64,000 nt of DNA, taken from Pseudidiomarina marina (lineage in GTDB: Bacteria > Pseudomonadota > Gammaproteobacteria > Enterobacterales > Alteromonadaceae). How positions within the stretch are numbered: position 1 is the first letter of the stretch; every line of letters starts with the position of its first letter. Where the stretch lies: positions 992,001-1,056,000 of the forward strand of contig NZ_PIPZ01000001.1 of NCBI RefSeq assembly GCF_003987045.1, written 5' to 3'. Positions 11,570 through 21,004 of this stretch are shown piece by piece. The notes below the pieces were generated by a model. That model was given only the letters and a program-made list of their open reading frames with translations. It was not told the DNA's origin and did not search any database. The translations under genes and the position numbers were made by a program.

Positions 11570-12586
11570 TTACATATAGTCGCGAATTAAGTGTTCTGCA
11601 ATCTGAATACTGTTTGTCGCGGCGCCTTTACGCACATTATCAGCTACAACCCACAAGTTTAATCCTTGTGGATGAGAGATATCGTTGCGCACGCGTCCTA
11701 CAAAAACTTCATCGTGTCCGGCAGCGTTACCTATTTGTGTCGGAAAATCATCGTTATTGTCAAACAAGACAACACCTGGTGCGTGACGCAGCAATTCCTT
11801 TGCCTGCACTGCATCAATCGGTTGTAGCGTTTCAATATGTATCGCCTCTGCATGACCAAAAAATACTGGCACACGCACAGCCGTTGCATTCACCCGAATG
11901 CTCTCATCGCCAAAGATCTTTTGTGTTTCCCACACCATTTTCATTTCTTCTTTGGTGTAGTCATTATCTAAAAACACATCAATCTGTGGAATACAGTTGA
12001 AGGCGATTTGACGACTAAATCGCTCAACTTCAACTGGGCGTCCATTCAATAGCGCTGCGGTTTGTTGCGCCAACTCATCCATCGCTTCTTTGCCTGCTCC
12101 TGAGGTCGACTGATAGGTCGCAACGTTGATGCGATCAATACCAACCGCATCGTGAATTGGCTTCAATGCAACTAACATTTGAATCGTTGAACAATTCGGA
12201 TTAGCGATGATATTGCGATTGCGGAAATCCGCTAACGCATGCGCGTTGACTTCTGGCACAACTAGCGGGATATCCGGTTCGTAACGAAACTCGGAGGTAT
12301 TATCGATAACCACACAGCCTGCATCGGCCGCTTTTGGCGCGTAGATACGCGAAATATTGCCACCGGCAGAGAAGAACCCAAGCTCGACTTGGCTCCAGTC
12401 AAACGTATCGGCATCTTCTACCGTGATTTCTTCGCCACGGAACGTAACCGTTGAGCCAGCAGAGCGGCTACTTGCTAATGGAAACAATTGGGCGACCGGA
12501 AAATCCCGCGCTTCAAGAATTTCAATCATATGCTGGCCAACCAATCCGGTCGCGCCAAGTACAGCGACGTTAAATGCTCGTGACAT
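11570..12586 (-). CDS. asd: Aspartate-semialdehyde dehydrogenase
   Basis: Reduces aspartyl-phosphate to aspartate semialdehyde with NADPH, the branch point to lysine/diaminopimelate, threonine and methionine. It has 338 residues. The N-terminal NADP site is GATGLVG (11-17). The catalytic cysteine is present in NPNCSTIQM (Cys132), as is the STSGAGKEA substrate loop, so this is a true Asd and not the inactive Usg paralog that sits at this place in E. coli. The open frame begins at 12643, but homology and the AGGAG before 12586 fix the start there; that ATG overlaps the pdxB stop (TAATG), so it is coupled to pdxB. Confidence 0.95.
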   Translation of the reverse strand: MSRAFNVAVLGATGLVGQHMIEILEARDFPVAQLFPLASSRSAGSTVTFRGEEITVEDADTFDWSQVELGFFSAGGNISRIYAPKAADAGCVVIDNTSEFRYEPDIPLVVPEVNAHALADFRNRNIIANPNCSTIQMLVALKPIHDAVGIDRINVATYQSTSGAGKEAMDELAQQTAALLNGRPVEVERFSRQIAFNCIPQIDVFLDNDYTKEEMKMVWETQKIFGDESIRVNATAVRVPVFFGHAEAIHIETLQPIDAVQAKELLRHAPGVVLFDNNDDFPTQIGNAAGHDEVFVGRVRNDISHPQGLNLWVVADNVRKGAATNSIQIAEHLIRDYM

Positions 12587-13800
12587 TACTGCTCCTGCTT
12601 TTGTATGTGTGAAAATGTGAGCTGCTGTAAACGATTCTGCCACTCACGTTGCGCTAGCCAACGCCCACCAACTACGATGCCCTGTGATAACTCTGCTCGC
12701 GCCGAATAATGACGCCGTAGAGCATCAAACGCGGCTGGTTCTGGGGTCGCCTGACGCAATAAATTATCGTCGATGCGTATATCATAAATGTCACGCACCC
12801 AAGATGCTAGCATTTGCCATGTTGGCCTTGCGTCTGTCTGCCAACGATATTCCCGAACGGCTTCTGGCCAAGGCTTTAATAAACGCCGCAATGATGGCAG
12901 TTGTAATGCTAAATCAGGCTGTTTGAGAAAGCCCGCTAACTCCGCAAACAAGCGCAATGTACCACCCACTTTACCAGCAACACTGTGGCCTGCAATATGC
13001 GCAGTGGCATAGCGAAGCCAAGGCAATAAATCAGCCGCTATTTGAGGTTCGTTTTCCCACACATCCAGCACAACATGCAACCGTTGGTTACGCTGTTTTG
13101 CTGATCGTAATGCCTGCTCAGCAACAACGGCACCGCGACTCGCATTAATTAAAATGCAATCATCAGTAAGTGCAGCGATACTTTTATCAGAAAATAAATG
13201 ATAGGTCGGAAACTCACCGTTTTTCGTCAACGGTACATGGCAGCTAATGACTTTGCTCGCTAGCACTCGCTGCCAATCAGCATGCACATCGACTTCAGTT
13301 GGATGCATGCCAGCTTGCAATAATGGCGGGTCGTAAAAATGAACGTTTAGACCAAGTCCGCGCAGTCGTTGGCCCGCAGCTCGCCCAGTATGGCCGGCAC
13401 CAATAATTGCTACCTCACCAGCGGGTAAAGCTCCCTGTTCTAACGCAATATTACTAATGGCGCTGGCGACATAATCGCCTACCGCATTGGCGTTCACACC
13501 TGGCGTAGAAACAAAAGCGACGCCTGCGTGCCGACACGCGTCTGCATCAACATGCTCGGTACCGATAGTTGCTGTGCCCACCCACTTTAAACGTGGCGCA
13601 TGACGTAATAGTTCAGCATCCACTCGAGTGATTGAGCGAATCATTAACAAATCGGCACTCGCAAGTTGCTCAGGTGTAGGTTGACGGCCGTGAAAGGTAC
13701 TCAACGTAAACGGGATGCCCTGCTCATGAAGCGCATCAGAAAACGTCTCAGCGAGTTGGGCAACCAGCGGCATCGAAGCATCGGCCAAAAGGTGCATCAA
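12586..13800 (-). CDS. pdxB: Erythronate-4-phosphate dehydrogenase
   Basis: Second step of the DXP-dependent pyridoxal phosphate pathway: oxidation of 4-phosphoerythronate. It has 404 residues of the D-2-hydroxyacid dehydrogenase fold. Visible: the N-terminal LMIRSITRVDAELL, the NAD-binding GAGHTGRAAGQRLRGLG, the catalytic Arg block INASRGAVV, the Glu block DVWENEP, and the catalytic His in AHIAGHSVAGK. The C-terminal dimerisation domain typical of PdxB (about 290-400) is present, which separates it from SerA-type relatives. It is coupled to asd by a one-base overlap. Two Met codons open the gene; AAGGT sits seven bases before the first. Confidence 0.94.
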   Translation of the reverse strand: MMHLLADASMPLVAQLAETFSDALHEQGIPFTLSTFHGRQPTPEQLASADLLMIRSITRVDAELLRHAPRLKWVGTATIGTEHVDADACRHAGVAFVSTPGVNANAVGDYVASAISNIALEQGALPAGEVAIIGAGHTGRAAGQRLRGLGLNVHFYDPPLLQAGMHPTEVDVHADWQRVLASKVISCHVPLTKNGEFPTYHLFSDKSIAALTDDCILINASRGAVVAEQALRSAKQRNQRLHVVLDVWENEPQIAADLLPWLRYATAHIAGHSVAGKVGGTLRLFAELAGFLKQPDLALQLPSLRRLLKPWPEAVREYRWQTDARPTWQMLASWVRDIYDIRIDDNLLRQATPEPAAFDALRRHYSARAELSQGIVVGGRWLAQREWQNRLQQLTFSHIQKQEQ

Positions 13801-13848
13801 TCAAACCTTGTCAGATAACGATGGATGAATTGTTAAAGAGCATACAAC

Positions 13849-13876
13849 AAAAAGGTGCGCATTTGCGCACCTTTTT
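13849..13876 (-). terminator. Rho-independent terminator of fabB
   Basis: Ten-base stem AAAGGTGCGC / GCGCACCTTT (13851-13860, 13865-13874) with an ATTT loop. On the minus strand it is followed by a T-run, between fabB and pdxB, so fabB ends here and pdxB needs its own promoter. Confidence 0.85.
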
Positions 13877-13906
13877 ACCACCGTATGCATGATGAAGATG
13901 TTAATT

Positions 13907-15118
13907 TTATTGATATTTACGCAAAACTAACGTTGCGTTAGTTCCACCGAAACCAAAACTGTTCGACATCACTGTGGTTAACTCAGCTTTTTGCGGTTCA
14001 CGAACAATGTTCATGCCCTCTGCCGCTGGGTCTAAGTTTTCGATGTTAATGGATGGTGCGACGAAGCCATGTTGCAACATCAGCAATGAGTAAATTGCTT
14101 CATGTACACCTGCTGCACCTAACGCGTGACCGGTCATCGCCTTGGTTGCACTGATATACGGCGCCTGGTCACCAAAAACTTCGCGAATAGCTTCAAGCTC
14201 TTTGGTGTCACCGACGGGTGTTGAGGTACCGTGAGTATTCAGGTAGTCAATTGGCGTGTCGACAGTATCCATCGCCATCTTCATACAACGCACTGCACCT
14301 TCACCTGATGGTGCAACCATGTCATAACCATCTGACGTGGCGCCATAGCCAACAATTTCAGCATAAATATGAGCACCGCGGGCTAAGGCAGTTTCTAGCT
14401 CTTCAATGACCAAAATACCGCCACCACCGGCTGGCACGAAGCCATCACGATCCACATCGTAAGTACGCGATGCTTTGCTTGGCGTTTCATTGTATTTGGT
14501 TGACAGCGCACCCATAGCATCGAACTCCATCCCAAGAGTCCAATGCAATTCTTCGCCACCACCGGCGAACACGCGGTCTTGCTTACCAAACTGAATCAAC
14601 TCTAATGCGTGGCCGATACAATGTGCAGATGTTGCGCAGGCTGAACTAATTGAATAGTTCACACCTTTTATTTGAAATGGCGTCGCCAAACATGCGGAAG
14701 TTGTTGAAGCCATGCAACGCGGAACCATATATGGGCCCACTCGTTTCACGCCTTTTTCGCGCATAATGTCAGCGGCCGCAACTTGATGCTCGCCGGACGC
14801 GCCGCCTGAACCTACCACAAGACCGGTGCGCGGGTTAGAAACCTGCTCGTTGGTCAAACCGGCATCTTCAATCGCTTGCGCCATTGCCATATAAGCATAA
14901 GCGGCTGAATCGCCCATAAAGCGAAGTGCTTTACGATCAATGTGGTCGGCTGGATTGGCACGAACTGGTCCCCATACCTGACACCGTAATCCCATGTCGG
15001 CAAATTCTTGAGAAAATTCGATGCCCGAGCGTCCTTGTTGTAACGACTCCAACACCTCTTGTTTGTTCACGCCGATACTGGACACAATGCCCATACCGGT
15101 AATCACTGCTCTTCTCAT
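13907..15118 (-). CDS. fabB: 3-oxoacyl-[acyl-carrier-protein] synthase I
   Basis: Condensing enzyme (KAS I) that extends acyl-ACP, including the cis-3-decenoyl-ACP step needed for unsaturated fatty acids. It has 403 residues (E. coli 406). The Cys-His-His triad is present: Cys161 in [13 protein letters not shown], His296 in NTHGTST and His331 in [11 protein letters not shown], with Lys326 nearby and the glycine-rich end [13 protein letters not shown]. The N-terminus [16 protein letters not shown] matches FabB rather than FabF. It is monocistronic, with its own terminator downstream and an AGACCACTTTTT motif 51-62 bases upstream (minus strand). Confidence 0.95.
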   Translation of the reverse strand: MRRAVITGMGIVSSIGVNKQEVLESLQQGRSGIEFSQEFADMGLRCQVWGPVRANPADHIDRKALRFMGDSAAYAYMAMAQAIEDAGLTNEQVSNPRTGLVVGSGGASGEHQVAAADIMREKGVKRVGPYMVPRCMASTTSACLATPFQIKGVNYSISSACATSAHCIGHALELIQFGKQDRVFAGGGEELHWTLGMEFDAMGALSTKYNETPSKASRTYDVDRDGFVPAGGGGILVIEELETALARGAHIYAEIVGYGATSDGYDMVAPSGEGAVRCMKMAMDTVDTPIDYLNTHGTSTPVGDTKELEAIREVFGDQAPYISATKAMTGHALGAAGVHEAIYSLLMLQHGFVAPSINIENLDPAAEGMNIVREPQKAELTTVMSNSFGFGGTNATLVLRKYQ

Positions 15119-15251
15119 TCTATTATCCTGTCTTGCTGAGCGCTGCTGTATGGTAGCTCACTTCTTGAAAAAAGTGGTCTGCTTTCCGCCTTTTTACCTA
15201 AATATTGTTACACTATGACGCATGTTTCATTGACTGCAGTAGGTAAATTCC

Positions 15252-17138
15252 GTGAGTCATCAATTCAACAAACGTTCAATCAGTGAGCAACCTGCCACTG
15301 CTACGGTTACTTTTAACCATTTAGGCGTCCCTGTTTCCACTGAATTTGATGATATTTATTTTAACAATGAAAACGGATTAGCCGAAAGCCGTTACGTGTT
15401 TCTTCAGCATAACGATCTCCCAACACGCTGGCAAACCTCTTTGCACAGTACCTTCACCGTTGCCGAAACCGGATTTGGTACTGGATTGAACTTTCTCGCC
15501 TGTTGGCAGTTGTTTCAACAAACGGCGCCCGCTAATCAGCGGCTACATTTTATTTCATTTGAAAAGTACCCTCTGGTTAAGGCCGATCTTGAACGGGCGC
15601 TCAGTGCTTTTCCTGAGCTTGCGGCGTTCGCTCAAGCGTTACTCGATGCCTATCCCGCAGCGCAAACTGGATGTCACCGCCTGCAGTTTGATAATAACCG
15701 AGTGATTATCGATTTGTGGTTTGGTGATATTCATGAGCAATTGCCGAATTGGCTTCCGAACGCTGAAAACAGCGTTGACGCTTGGTTTCTCGATGGTTTC
15801 GCGCCTGATAAGAACCCACAAATGTGGCAGGCCAATGTTTATCAAGCCATGGCCAAAAGCTGTCGACCTTCAGGTACTTTTGCCACTTTTACAGCAGCAG
15901 GTGCTGTTCGTCGTGGTTTGCAAGAAGCCGGTTTTGCGGTCACTAAGGCCAAGGGTTTTGGGCGCAAACGCGAAATGCTTCGTGGCCTAATTCATAAAGA
16001 AACAACCATTACACCGCGACCGCCCGAAACAGTAACGATTGTAGGCGGTGGTATTGCCGCGGCGTGCCTTGCCTGGTCATTTACCCAACGCGGCTACCCC
16101 GTTCACTTGCTTACTCAAGGCATCGCCGATGGTGCCTCCGGCAACGCTCAGGGGGCGGTGTATCCGCTGTTACATGCAGAACTCAGTCCGTTAAGTCAGT
16201 TTTACGTGAGTGCGTTTGACCATGCGCGGCAGTTTTATCAAAGCAATTGTCCGAATTTATGGCATGCAACCGGTGTGATTCAGCTTGCCTTTAATGCCAT
16301 TCGTGAACAGCGCCAGCAGAAAATTGCTGACAGCGGTTGCTATGCGCCCGACCTGGTCAGGTCACTGACTGCGGCAGAAACACAACAAGTTTGGGAGTAC
16401 TTACCTGCACTGCCTGCATTATTTTATCCAAATTCAGGTTGGGTGCCGCCGCAACGCTTAGTTCAACAAATATTGCAGAACTGTGGAGCGCGTCTAGCCA
16501 TTACAGAAGTTTCCGAAATCACGGAACTCCAACAGACGGCTAGTAACACTTGGCGACTGGACGCAAGCTCCGGAAAGCGTTATGAAGCCAGCACTTTAAT
16601 TGTTGCCGCAGGAGCAAATACCTCAACGCTACTAGCCCAATGGCAGATAGAAACACAGAATGTACGCGGCCAAGTAACGCAAGTTGCGGCAACCGAAGTA
16701 AGCGCTAGTTGTCCGATGGTTGTGTGCTACAAAGGTTATTTCACGCCAGCTGAGAATCACAACGGCGAGTTAACTCATTGTGTAGGTGCTACCTACAACC
16801 GTGAATTTAAGCAAGAGAGTTACCAAAACATTGAACCGGCTGACACTGAAGAAAACTTACTAACGCTTCAAGATAATCTTGCACAAGCTTGGACACTTCC
16901 GCTAAACGCAGTCAACAACCGTGCCTCATTGCGCAATACTACGCGAGACCATTTACCGGCTTGCGGCTGGTTAACAGATAATTTAGGAGTAGTAAGTGGC
17001 CTTGGTTCACGCGGCTTTACCAGTGCTCCGCTGTGCGCTGAATTGTTAGTTAGCCAGTGGCTTGGGGAACCCCAACCACTGGCTGATGCGCTAATTAAGC
17101 GACTTGTGCCGCAACGGCTTCAAGTCGATTCAGCATAG
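15252..17138 (+). CDS. mnmC: Bifunctional tRNA mnm5s2U34 methyltransferase / FAD-dependent cmnm5s2U34 oxidoreductase
   Basis: Completes the mnm5s2U modification at tRNA wobble position 34. It has 628 residues in two domains. MnmC2, the SAM-dependent methyltransferase, is N-terminal (about 1-245), with TGFGTGLNFLACW as the SAM loop and DAWFLDGFAPDKNPQMW as the catalytic DUF752 block. MnmC1, the FAD oxidoreductase, is C-terminal (about 260-628), with VTIVGGGIAAACLAW as the dinucleotide site. The start codon is GTG, with AGTAGG upstream. Its 3' end overlaps the convergent yfcL by 44 bases, an arrangement related to the yfcK-yfcL neighbourhood of E. coli. Confidence 0.96.
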   Translation: MSHQFNKRSISEQPATATVTFNHLGVPVSTEFDDIYFNNENGLAESRYVFLQHNDLPTRWQTSLHSTFTVAETGFGTGLNFLACWQLFQQTAPANQRLHFISFEKYPLVKADLERALSAFPELAAFAQALLDAYPAAQTGCHRLQFDNNRVIIDLWFGDIHEQLPNWLPNAENSVDAWFLDGFAPDKNPQMWQANVYQAMAKSCRPSGTFATFTAAGAVRRGLQEAGFAVTKAKGFGRKREMLRGLIHKETTITPRPPETVTIVGGGIAAACLAWSFTQRGYPVHLLTQGIADGASGNAQGAVYPLLHAELSPLSQFYVSAFDHARQFYQSNCPNLWHATGVIQLAFNAIREQRQQKIADSGCYAPDLVRSLTAAETQQVWEYLPALPALFYPNSGWVPPQRLVQQILQNCGARLAITEVSEITELQQTASNTWRLDASSGKRYEASTLIVAAGANTSTLLAQWQIETQNVRGQVTQVAATEVSASCPMVVCYKGYFTPAENHNGELTHCVGATYNREFKQESYQNIEPADTEENLLTLQDNLAQAWTLPLNAVNNRASLRNTTRDHLPACGWLTDNLGVVSGLGSRGFTSAPLCAELLVSQWLGEPQPLADALIKRLVPQRLQVDSA

Positions 17139-17382
17139 CCTGAATATGTGCCATATCGGCCGGCGCCAGCTCGTGTTTTGCCTGTTCAACAGAGGCTTGC
17201 ACGCTCGGTAGTACAGCATCGGCACTGGCATGATCATTCAGTTCGAGTTGCGCAACGACCAAGTCAAAATGACCGCGCAAATAGCCGCTAGCAAACAGCT
17301 CATCATCAGTGCCCGTGGCGACGACCTCGTCAAATACTTGCTCAAGTGATTGGACGTAGTCGTTAAATGCTGCCGATGCCAT
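17095..17382 (-). CDS. yfcL: YfcL family protein
   Basis: Small cytoplasmic protein of 95 residues and unknown function. The block DDELFASGYLRGHFDLVVAQ is almost identical to that of E. coli YfcL, and the gene lies beside mnmC as in E. coli. The open frame runs up to 17463, but that extension matches nothing; MASAAFNDYVQSLEQVFDE at 17382, after a purine-rich AGGGGAT, is the start that fits the family length. The 3' end overlaps mnmC by 44 bases on the other strand. Confidence 0.88.
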   Translation of the reverse strand: MASAAFNDYVQSLEQVFDEVVATGTDDELFASGYLRGHFDLVVAQLELNDHASADAVLPSVQASVEQAKHELAPADMAHIQAMLNRLEAVAAQVA

Positions 17383-17512
17383 AAAATATCCCCTAGTTAC
17401 ACTCGATTGGCTCAATGAATTCGATGCGCAAGCATACCATATTAGCGGTAATTTCTGATACACTACCTACCTCATTTATTCCTCGAACTCATCAATGATT
17501 AGGCGACAAGAC

Positions 17513-18046
17513 ATGGCTTTACGCATTGGTTTATTTTACGGCTCAACCACGTGTTTTACTGAAATTGCAGCAGAGAAAATTCAAGCTCAGTTTGCGCCGG
17601 GTGAGATCGAGTTATTCAATATTAAAGATGTGCCTTTGCGTGACGCCGAGCAATTTGATGTGATTATTTTTGGCCTTTCAACTTGGGATTTCGGCGAAAT
17701 TCAAGAAGATTGGGAAAGTCATTGGAATGATATTGCGGATTTACAGCTGAACGGCAAAATTGTTGCTTTGTTCGGAATGGGTGATCAGGTCGGTTATACC
17801 GATTGGTTTCAAGATGCGCTTGGTATGTTGCATGATGAATTGGCGGCCAATCCTGGCACACAAGGCTGCATTCGCATCGGTTTCTGGCCAAATCAAGGGT
17901 ATGACTTTGCCGCTTCAAAAGCATTGACTGCCGATGGCGAATTTTTTGTTGGTTTAGCGCTCGACGAAGACAGTCAATATGAATACAGCGAAGAGCGCAT
18001 ACAGCAGTGGTGTGCGCAGCTCAAAGAAGAGCTTGCCAGCGTTTAA
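17513..18046 (+). CDS. fldB: Flavodoxin FldB-type
   Basis: Long-chain flavodoxin of 177 residues that carries one or two electrons on FMN. Visible: the phosphate-binding loop GLFYGSTTCFTE at the N-terminus, the isoalloxazine loops STWDFGEIQEDWESHW and GMGDQVGYTDWF, and the long-chain insertion. The sequence is nearer E. coli FldB than FldA (for example the C-terminal FVGLALDEDSQYEYSEERI). The frame opens at 17495, but the second Met (17513) starts the conserved strand directly. Its last 26 bases overlap the convergent HIT gene. Confidence 0.93.
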   Translation: MALRIGLFYGSTTCFTEIAAEKIQAQFAPGEIELFNIKDVPLRDAEQFDVIIFGLSTWDFGEIQEDWESHWNDIADLQLNGKIVALFGMGDQVGYTDWFQDALGMLHDELAANPGTQGCIRIGFWPNQGYDFAASKALTADGEFFVGLALDEDSQYEYSEERIQQWCAQLKEELASV

Positions 18047-18518
18047 CTTCTGTCGCTTTGGTCGCATCGTCAAAGCGCTTGGCGGCTGAATGTCCCCACA
18101 CGGGTCCAGGCCACGCTGGATCTTGCGCATGACGCATCACCAAATGCACGTGCAACTGACTGACTACATTACCGAGTGCACCAATATTTAGCTTTTGCCC
18201 CGTACCAAACTCTTTTAATAACAACGAAACTTGCTGTACTTCAACCGCCAATTGCTGCTGTTGTAGCTCTGATAAATCGGTAAACTCAACGCTATCAGGT
18301 ACTCTCGGTATTAACATCAACCAATCGTAACGCTGATCATCAAAGCGCCGAACATCGCACAGCGGCCAGCGTGCCAATAAGAAACTATCTGCTTCTAGGC
18401 GAGAATCTAACGTGAATTTGTCACCGTCAACCGCGTTCAATGCATTCGCTACGTTACTTTGCACAGCGAGTTTGTTATAACGGTTTTTTGAGGTTGTGTT
18501 TTGCATCCAATAATCCAT
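18021..18518 (-). CDS. HIT domain protein
   Basis: Histidine-triad superfamily protein, likely a nucleotide or dinucleoside-polyphosphate hydrolase or a relative. It has 165 residues as read from 18518. The core is ARWPLCDVRRF, DWLMLIPRVPDSVE and NIGALGNVVSQLHVHLV. The triad reads His-Val-His-Leu-Val, so the third histidine of the canonical HxHxH is a valine here; QDPAWPGPVWG follows. The first 30 or so residues are not typical of the family, so the true start may be a downstream GTG or TTG. The 3' end overlaps fldB by 26 bases. Confidence 0.82.
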   Translation of the reverse strand: MDYWMQNTTSKNRYNKLAVQSNVANALNAVDGDKFTLDSRLEADSFLLARWPLCDVRRFDDQRYDWLMLIPRVPDSVEFTDLSELQQQQLAVEVQQVSLLLKEFGTGQKLNIGALGNVVSQLHVHLVMRHAQDPAWPGPVWGHSAAKRFDDATKATEVKRWQALL

Positions 18519-18549
18519 AAATCAGTTATTAAAACGGTGAGCCAAAATC

Positions 18550-20925
18550 ATGCTACGCATTGTTTTATTTACGTTTTTACTTATAACCACAAGTTTTTCG
18601 ACTGTCACTTTTGCAAATTCAAAAACTGAGTCAACAGCTTCAGCTGTCACCCAGTTTACCGCTGAGATGCGTGTACATGAAGGCTTTTTCACCTTTTATC
18701 ACGATCAAGAGCAGGGCAAAATTTACTTGCTCGTGCCACAACAACATCAGCCGTTTATTTATCAAACGAGCTTACCGTGGGGCCTAGGCTCAAACGATAT
18801 TGGCCTAGATCGCGGTCAACTTGGCGCAACGAGGCTCGCTAGCTTCTATATCGAAGGTGATAAAGTACTGTTGATGCAGCACAACACTCAGTTTCGTGCG
18901 AATAGCGACAATCAAGCAGAGCGTCAAAGTATCAACGAAGCGTTCGCCGATTCAGTCATTGCGGGCTTTAGCGTGGTCGCGCGCGATGAAAATCATGTGT
19001 TAATTGATTACACACCGTTTTTATTGAGCGACACCCATGGTGTAGTAAAACGTTTGCGAGATACCAAGCAAGGTAGCTATAAACTCAGCACCGAGAAATC
19101 GGTGATTTATCCAGCGCGTAGCAAATCGTTTGCCGACAACACCGAACTCGAAGCAAAAATTACGTTTAGTGGTGAAGGTACCGGACAATACGTGCGCAGT
19201 GTTGCCGCCGATGCCGACCACTTAACCATGCATTTGCACCATTCGTTCATTCGTTTGCCCGATTCTCAATACCAGCCGCGTGAATTTCACCCACAAAGTG
19301 GTTTTTGGTCGGAAGCACACCGCGATTATGCCGCTCCACTCGGTGCACCAACCACAGTACAGTACATTCCACGCCACCGCGTCAGTAAAGACGAACCCAT
19401 TATTTACTACCTCGATCCAGGTGTCCCTGAACCAGTTCGAACTGCCTTGCTAGAAGGCGGTCGGTGGTGGGCTGAAGCCTTTGCTGCCATTGATTTACCC
19501 AATGGTTTCCAAGTACGCGAATTGCCTGCCGACGCGGACCCAATGGATGTTCGTTATAACGTGATACAGTGGGTACATCGCGCTACTCGTGGTTGGTCCT
19601 ATGGTGCCTCGGTGATCGATCCGCGTACCGGCGAAATTCTCAAAGGACACGTAACCTTAGGTTCGCTTCGTGTTCGTCAAGATATGCTAATTGCGCAAGG
19701 TTTATTAGCGCCTTTTGCAGCCGACAATGCCGAGCAGCAAACGCAAATTAAAAAGAAAATTGAAGAAATGGCTTTAGCCCGAATTCGTCAACTTTCAGCA
19801 CACGAAATTGGCCATACCCTTGGGATTGCACACAACTTCGCCGCAAGTGCCGATGATCGCGCCTCGGTGATGGACTACCCGCACCCATTGATCAGCATTG
19901 ATACCCAAACCGGTGGTTTAACCTTGGCCGATGCATACACCGAAGGCGTTGGCTTATGGGATATGCAAGTGATTGCTTACGGCTACGGTAAGGGCGACCC
20001 TGCCACAGTTTTAGAACAGAATCGTCGTCTCGGCTTAAGTTTCATTTCAGACCGAGATGCTCGCGCTGCCGGTGGTGCGCATCCAGATGCCCACTTATGG
20101 GATAATGGCAGTGATGCAGTTACCGAACTCGAGCGCGTATTGGCAGTGCGTGAAACCGCGCTAAAGCAGTTCGGTTTAGGTAATCTTGCTGATGGCCGCC
20201 CGCTCAGTGAGTTACAAAATCTGCTAGTTCCAATGTATCTGTTACATCGTTATCAAGCCGAAGCGGCGGTGAAGATGATCGCCGGTCTGCACTATGACTA
20301 CGCCGTAAAAGGTGAGGGAGATATTGATATTCGCTCGGTTAACGCGTCACAACAGTTGCGCGCAATTCGAGTGTTGAGTAAGACATTACGTGCAGAAACT
20401 CTTGCATTGCCAGAGCATATCATCAGCTTGCTTGCTCCACCGTCCTATGGTGAAGGTAATGACCGTGAGCGTTTTAACGGCTTGACTGGTCTCGTTTCAG
20501 ATCCTGACACCATGGCCGCAAGCTCTGCACGATTTGTGTTGAACTTGATGCTGAATTCGCAACGTCTCGAGCGATTACAGCAACAACACAGCCGCAATAA
20601 AGCCATTCCTGACGTAACCGCTCTTCTTAATCAAGTTGCTGAAGCCGCGATAACGCCTGCCTATGAAGCTAATGCGTCAACACTTGAACAACGTTTAGCT
20701 TATGAGGTTCTCGATGTGGTTGTATCGACTTATGGTCACGATAAAGTAAGTGCTTCGGTGAAAGCGCCTATATTTAGCTTTTTACAACGTCAACTAGAAC
20801 GCTGGCAACAGGCTCCGAATTCTGCTCATCGTGATTACGCTGTGTATGCATTGGAACAATGGTTTGCTGGTAAACCATGGCCGCTCAAGCCGGCGCCTGA
20901 ATTACCGCCAGGCTCTCCTATTTAA
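18550..20925 (+). CDS. Secreted zinc-dependent metalloprotease (DUF5117/DUF5118-type)
   Basis: Large exported metallopeptidase of 791 residues. A signal peptide (about 1-23, MLRIVLFTFLLITTSFSTVTFA) is followed by a beta-rich N-terminal region and a gluzincin/metzincin-like catalytic domain with HEIGHTLGIAHNF (His418, Glu419, His422, His428) and a following SVMDYPHP, which resembles the Met-turn of metzincins. The C-terminal third is helical. The substrate is unknown, presumably protein. A terminator follows at once, so the gene is monocistronic. It opens a run of peptide-use genes reaching to 33.4 kb. Confidence 0.85.
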   Translation: MLRIVLFTFLLITTSFSTVTFANSKTESTASAVTQFTAEMRVHEGFFTFYHDQEQGKIYLLVPQQHQPFIYQTSLPWGLGSNDIGLDRGQLGATRLASFYIEGDKVLLMQHNTQFRANSDNQAERQSINEAFADSVIAGFSVVARDENHVLIDYTPFLLSDTHGVVKRLRDTKQGSYKLSTEKSVIYPARSKSFADNTELEAKITFSGEGTGQYVRSVAADADHLTMHLHHSFIRLPDSQYQPREFHPQSGFWSEAHRDYAAPLGAPTTVQYIPRHRVSKDEPIIYYLDPGVPEPVRTALLEGGRWWAEAFAAIDLPNGFQVRELPADADPMDVRYNVIQWVHRATRGWSYGASVIDPRTGEILKGHVTLGSLRVRQDMLIAQGLLAPFAADNAEQQTQIKKKIEEMALARIRQLSAHEIGHTLGIAHNFAASADDRASVMDYPHPLISIDTQTGGLTLADAYTEGVGLWDMQVIAYGYGKGDPATVLEQNRRLGLSFISDRDARAAGGAHPDAHLWDNGSDAVTELERVLAVRETALKQFGLGNLADGRPLSELQNLLVPMYLLHRYQAEAAVKMIAGLHYDYAVKGEGDIDIRSVNASQQLRAIRVLSKTLRAETLALPEHIISLLAPPSYGEGNDRERFNGLTGLVSDPDTMAASSARFVLNLMLNSQRLERLQQQHSRNKAIPDVTALLNQVAEAAITPAYEANASTLEQRLAYEVLDVVVSTYGHDKVSASVKAPIFSFLQRQLERWQQAPNSAHRDYAVYALEQWFAGKPWPLKPAPELPPGSPI

Positions 20926-20950
20926 ACGCCGAGCTAACGCCGACAAGAAC

Positions 20951-20980
20951 AAAAAACGCCAGCATGATGCTGGCGTTTTT
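20951..20980. terminator. Bidirectional Rho-independent terminator
   Basis: Stem CGCCAGCA / TGCTGGCG (20957-20964, 20968-20975) with a TGA loop and A-run/T-run flanks that extend the pairing. It serves the convergent metalloprotease and TonB receptor genes. Confidence 0.9.
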
Positions 20981-21004
20981 ATTATGAACGAATGGCTATA
21001 TCGC

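Noticed and set aside
11570-12586. The asd gene as the inactive paralog usg
   Set aside because: The catalytic cysteine (NPNCST) is intact, which Usg lacks.
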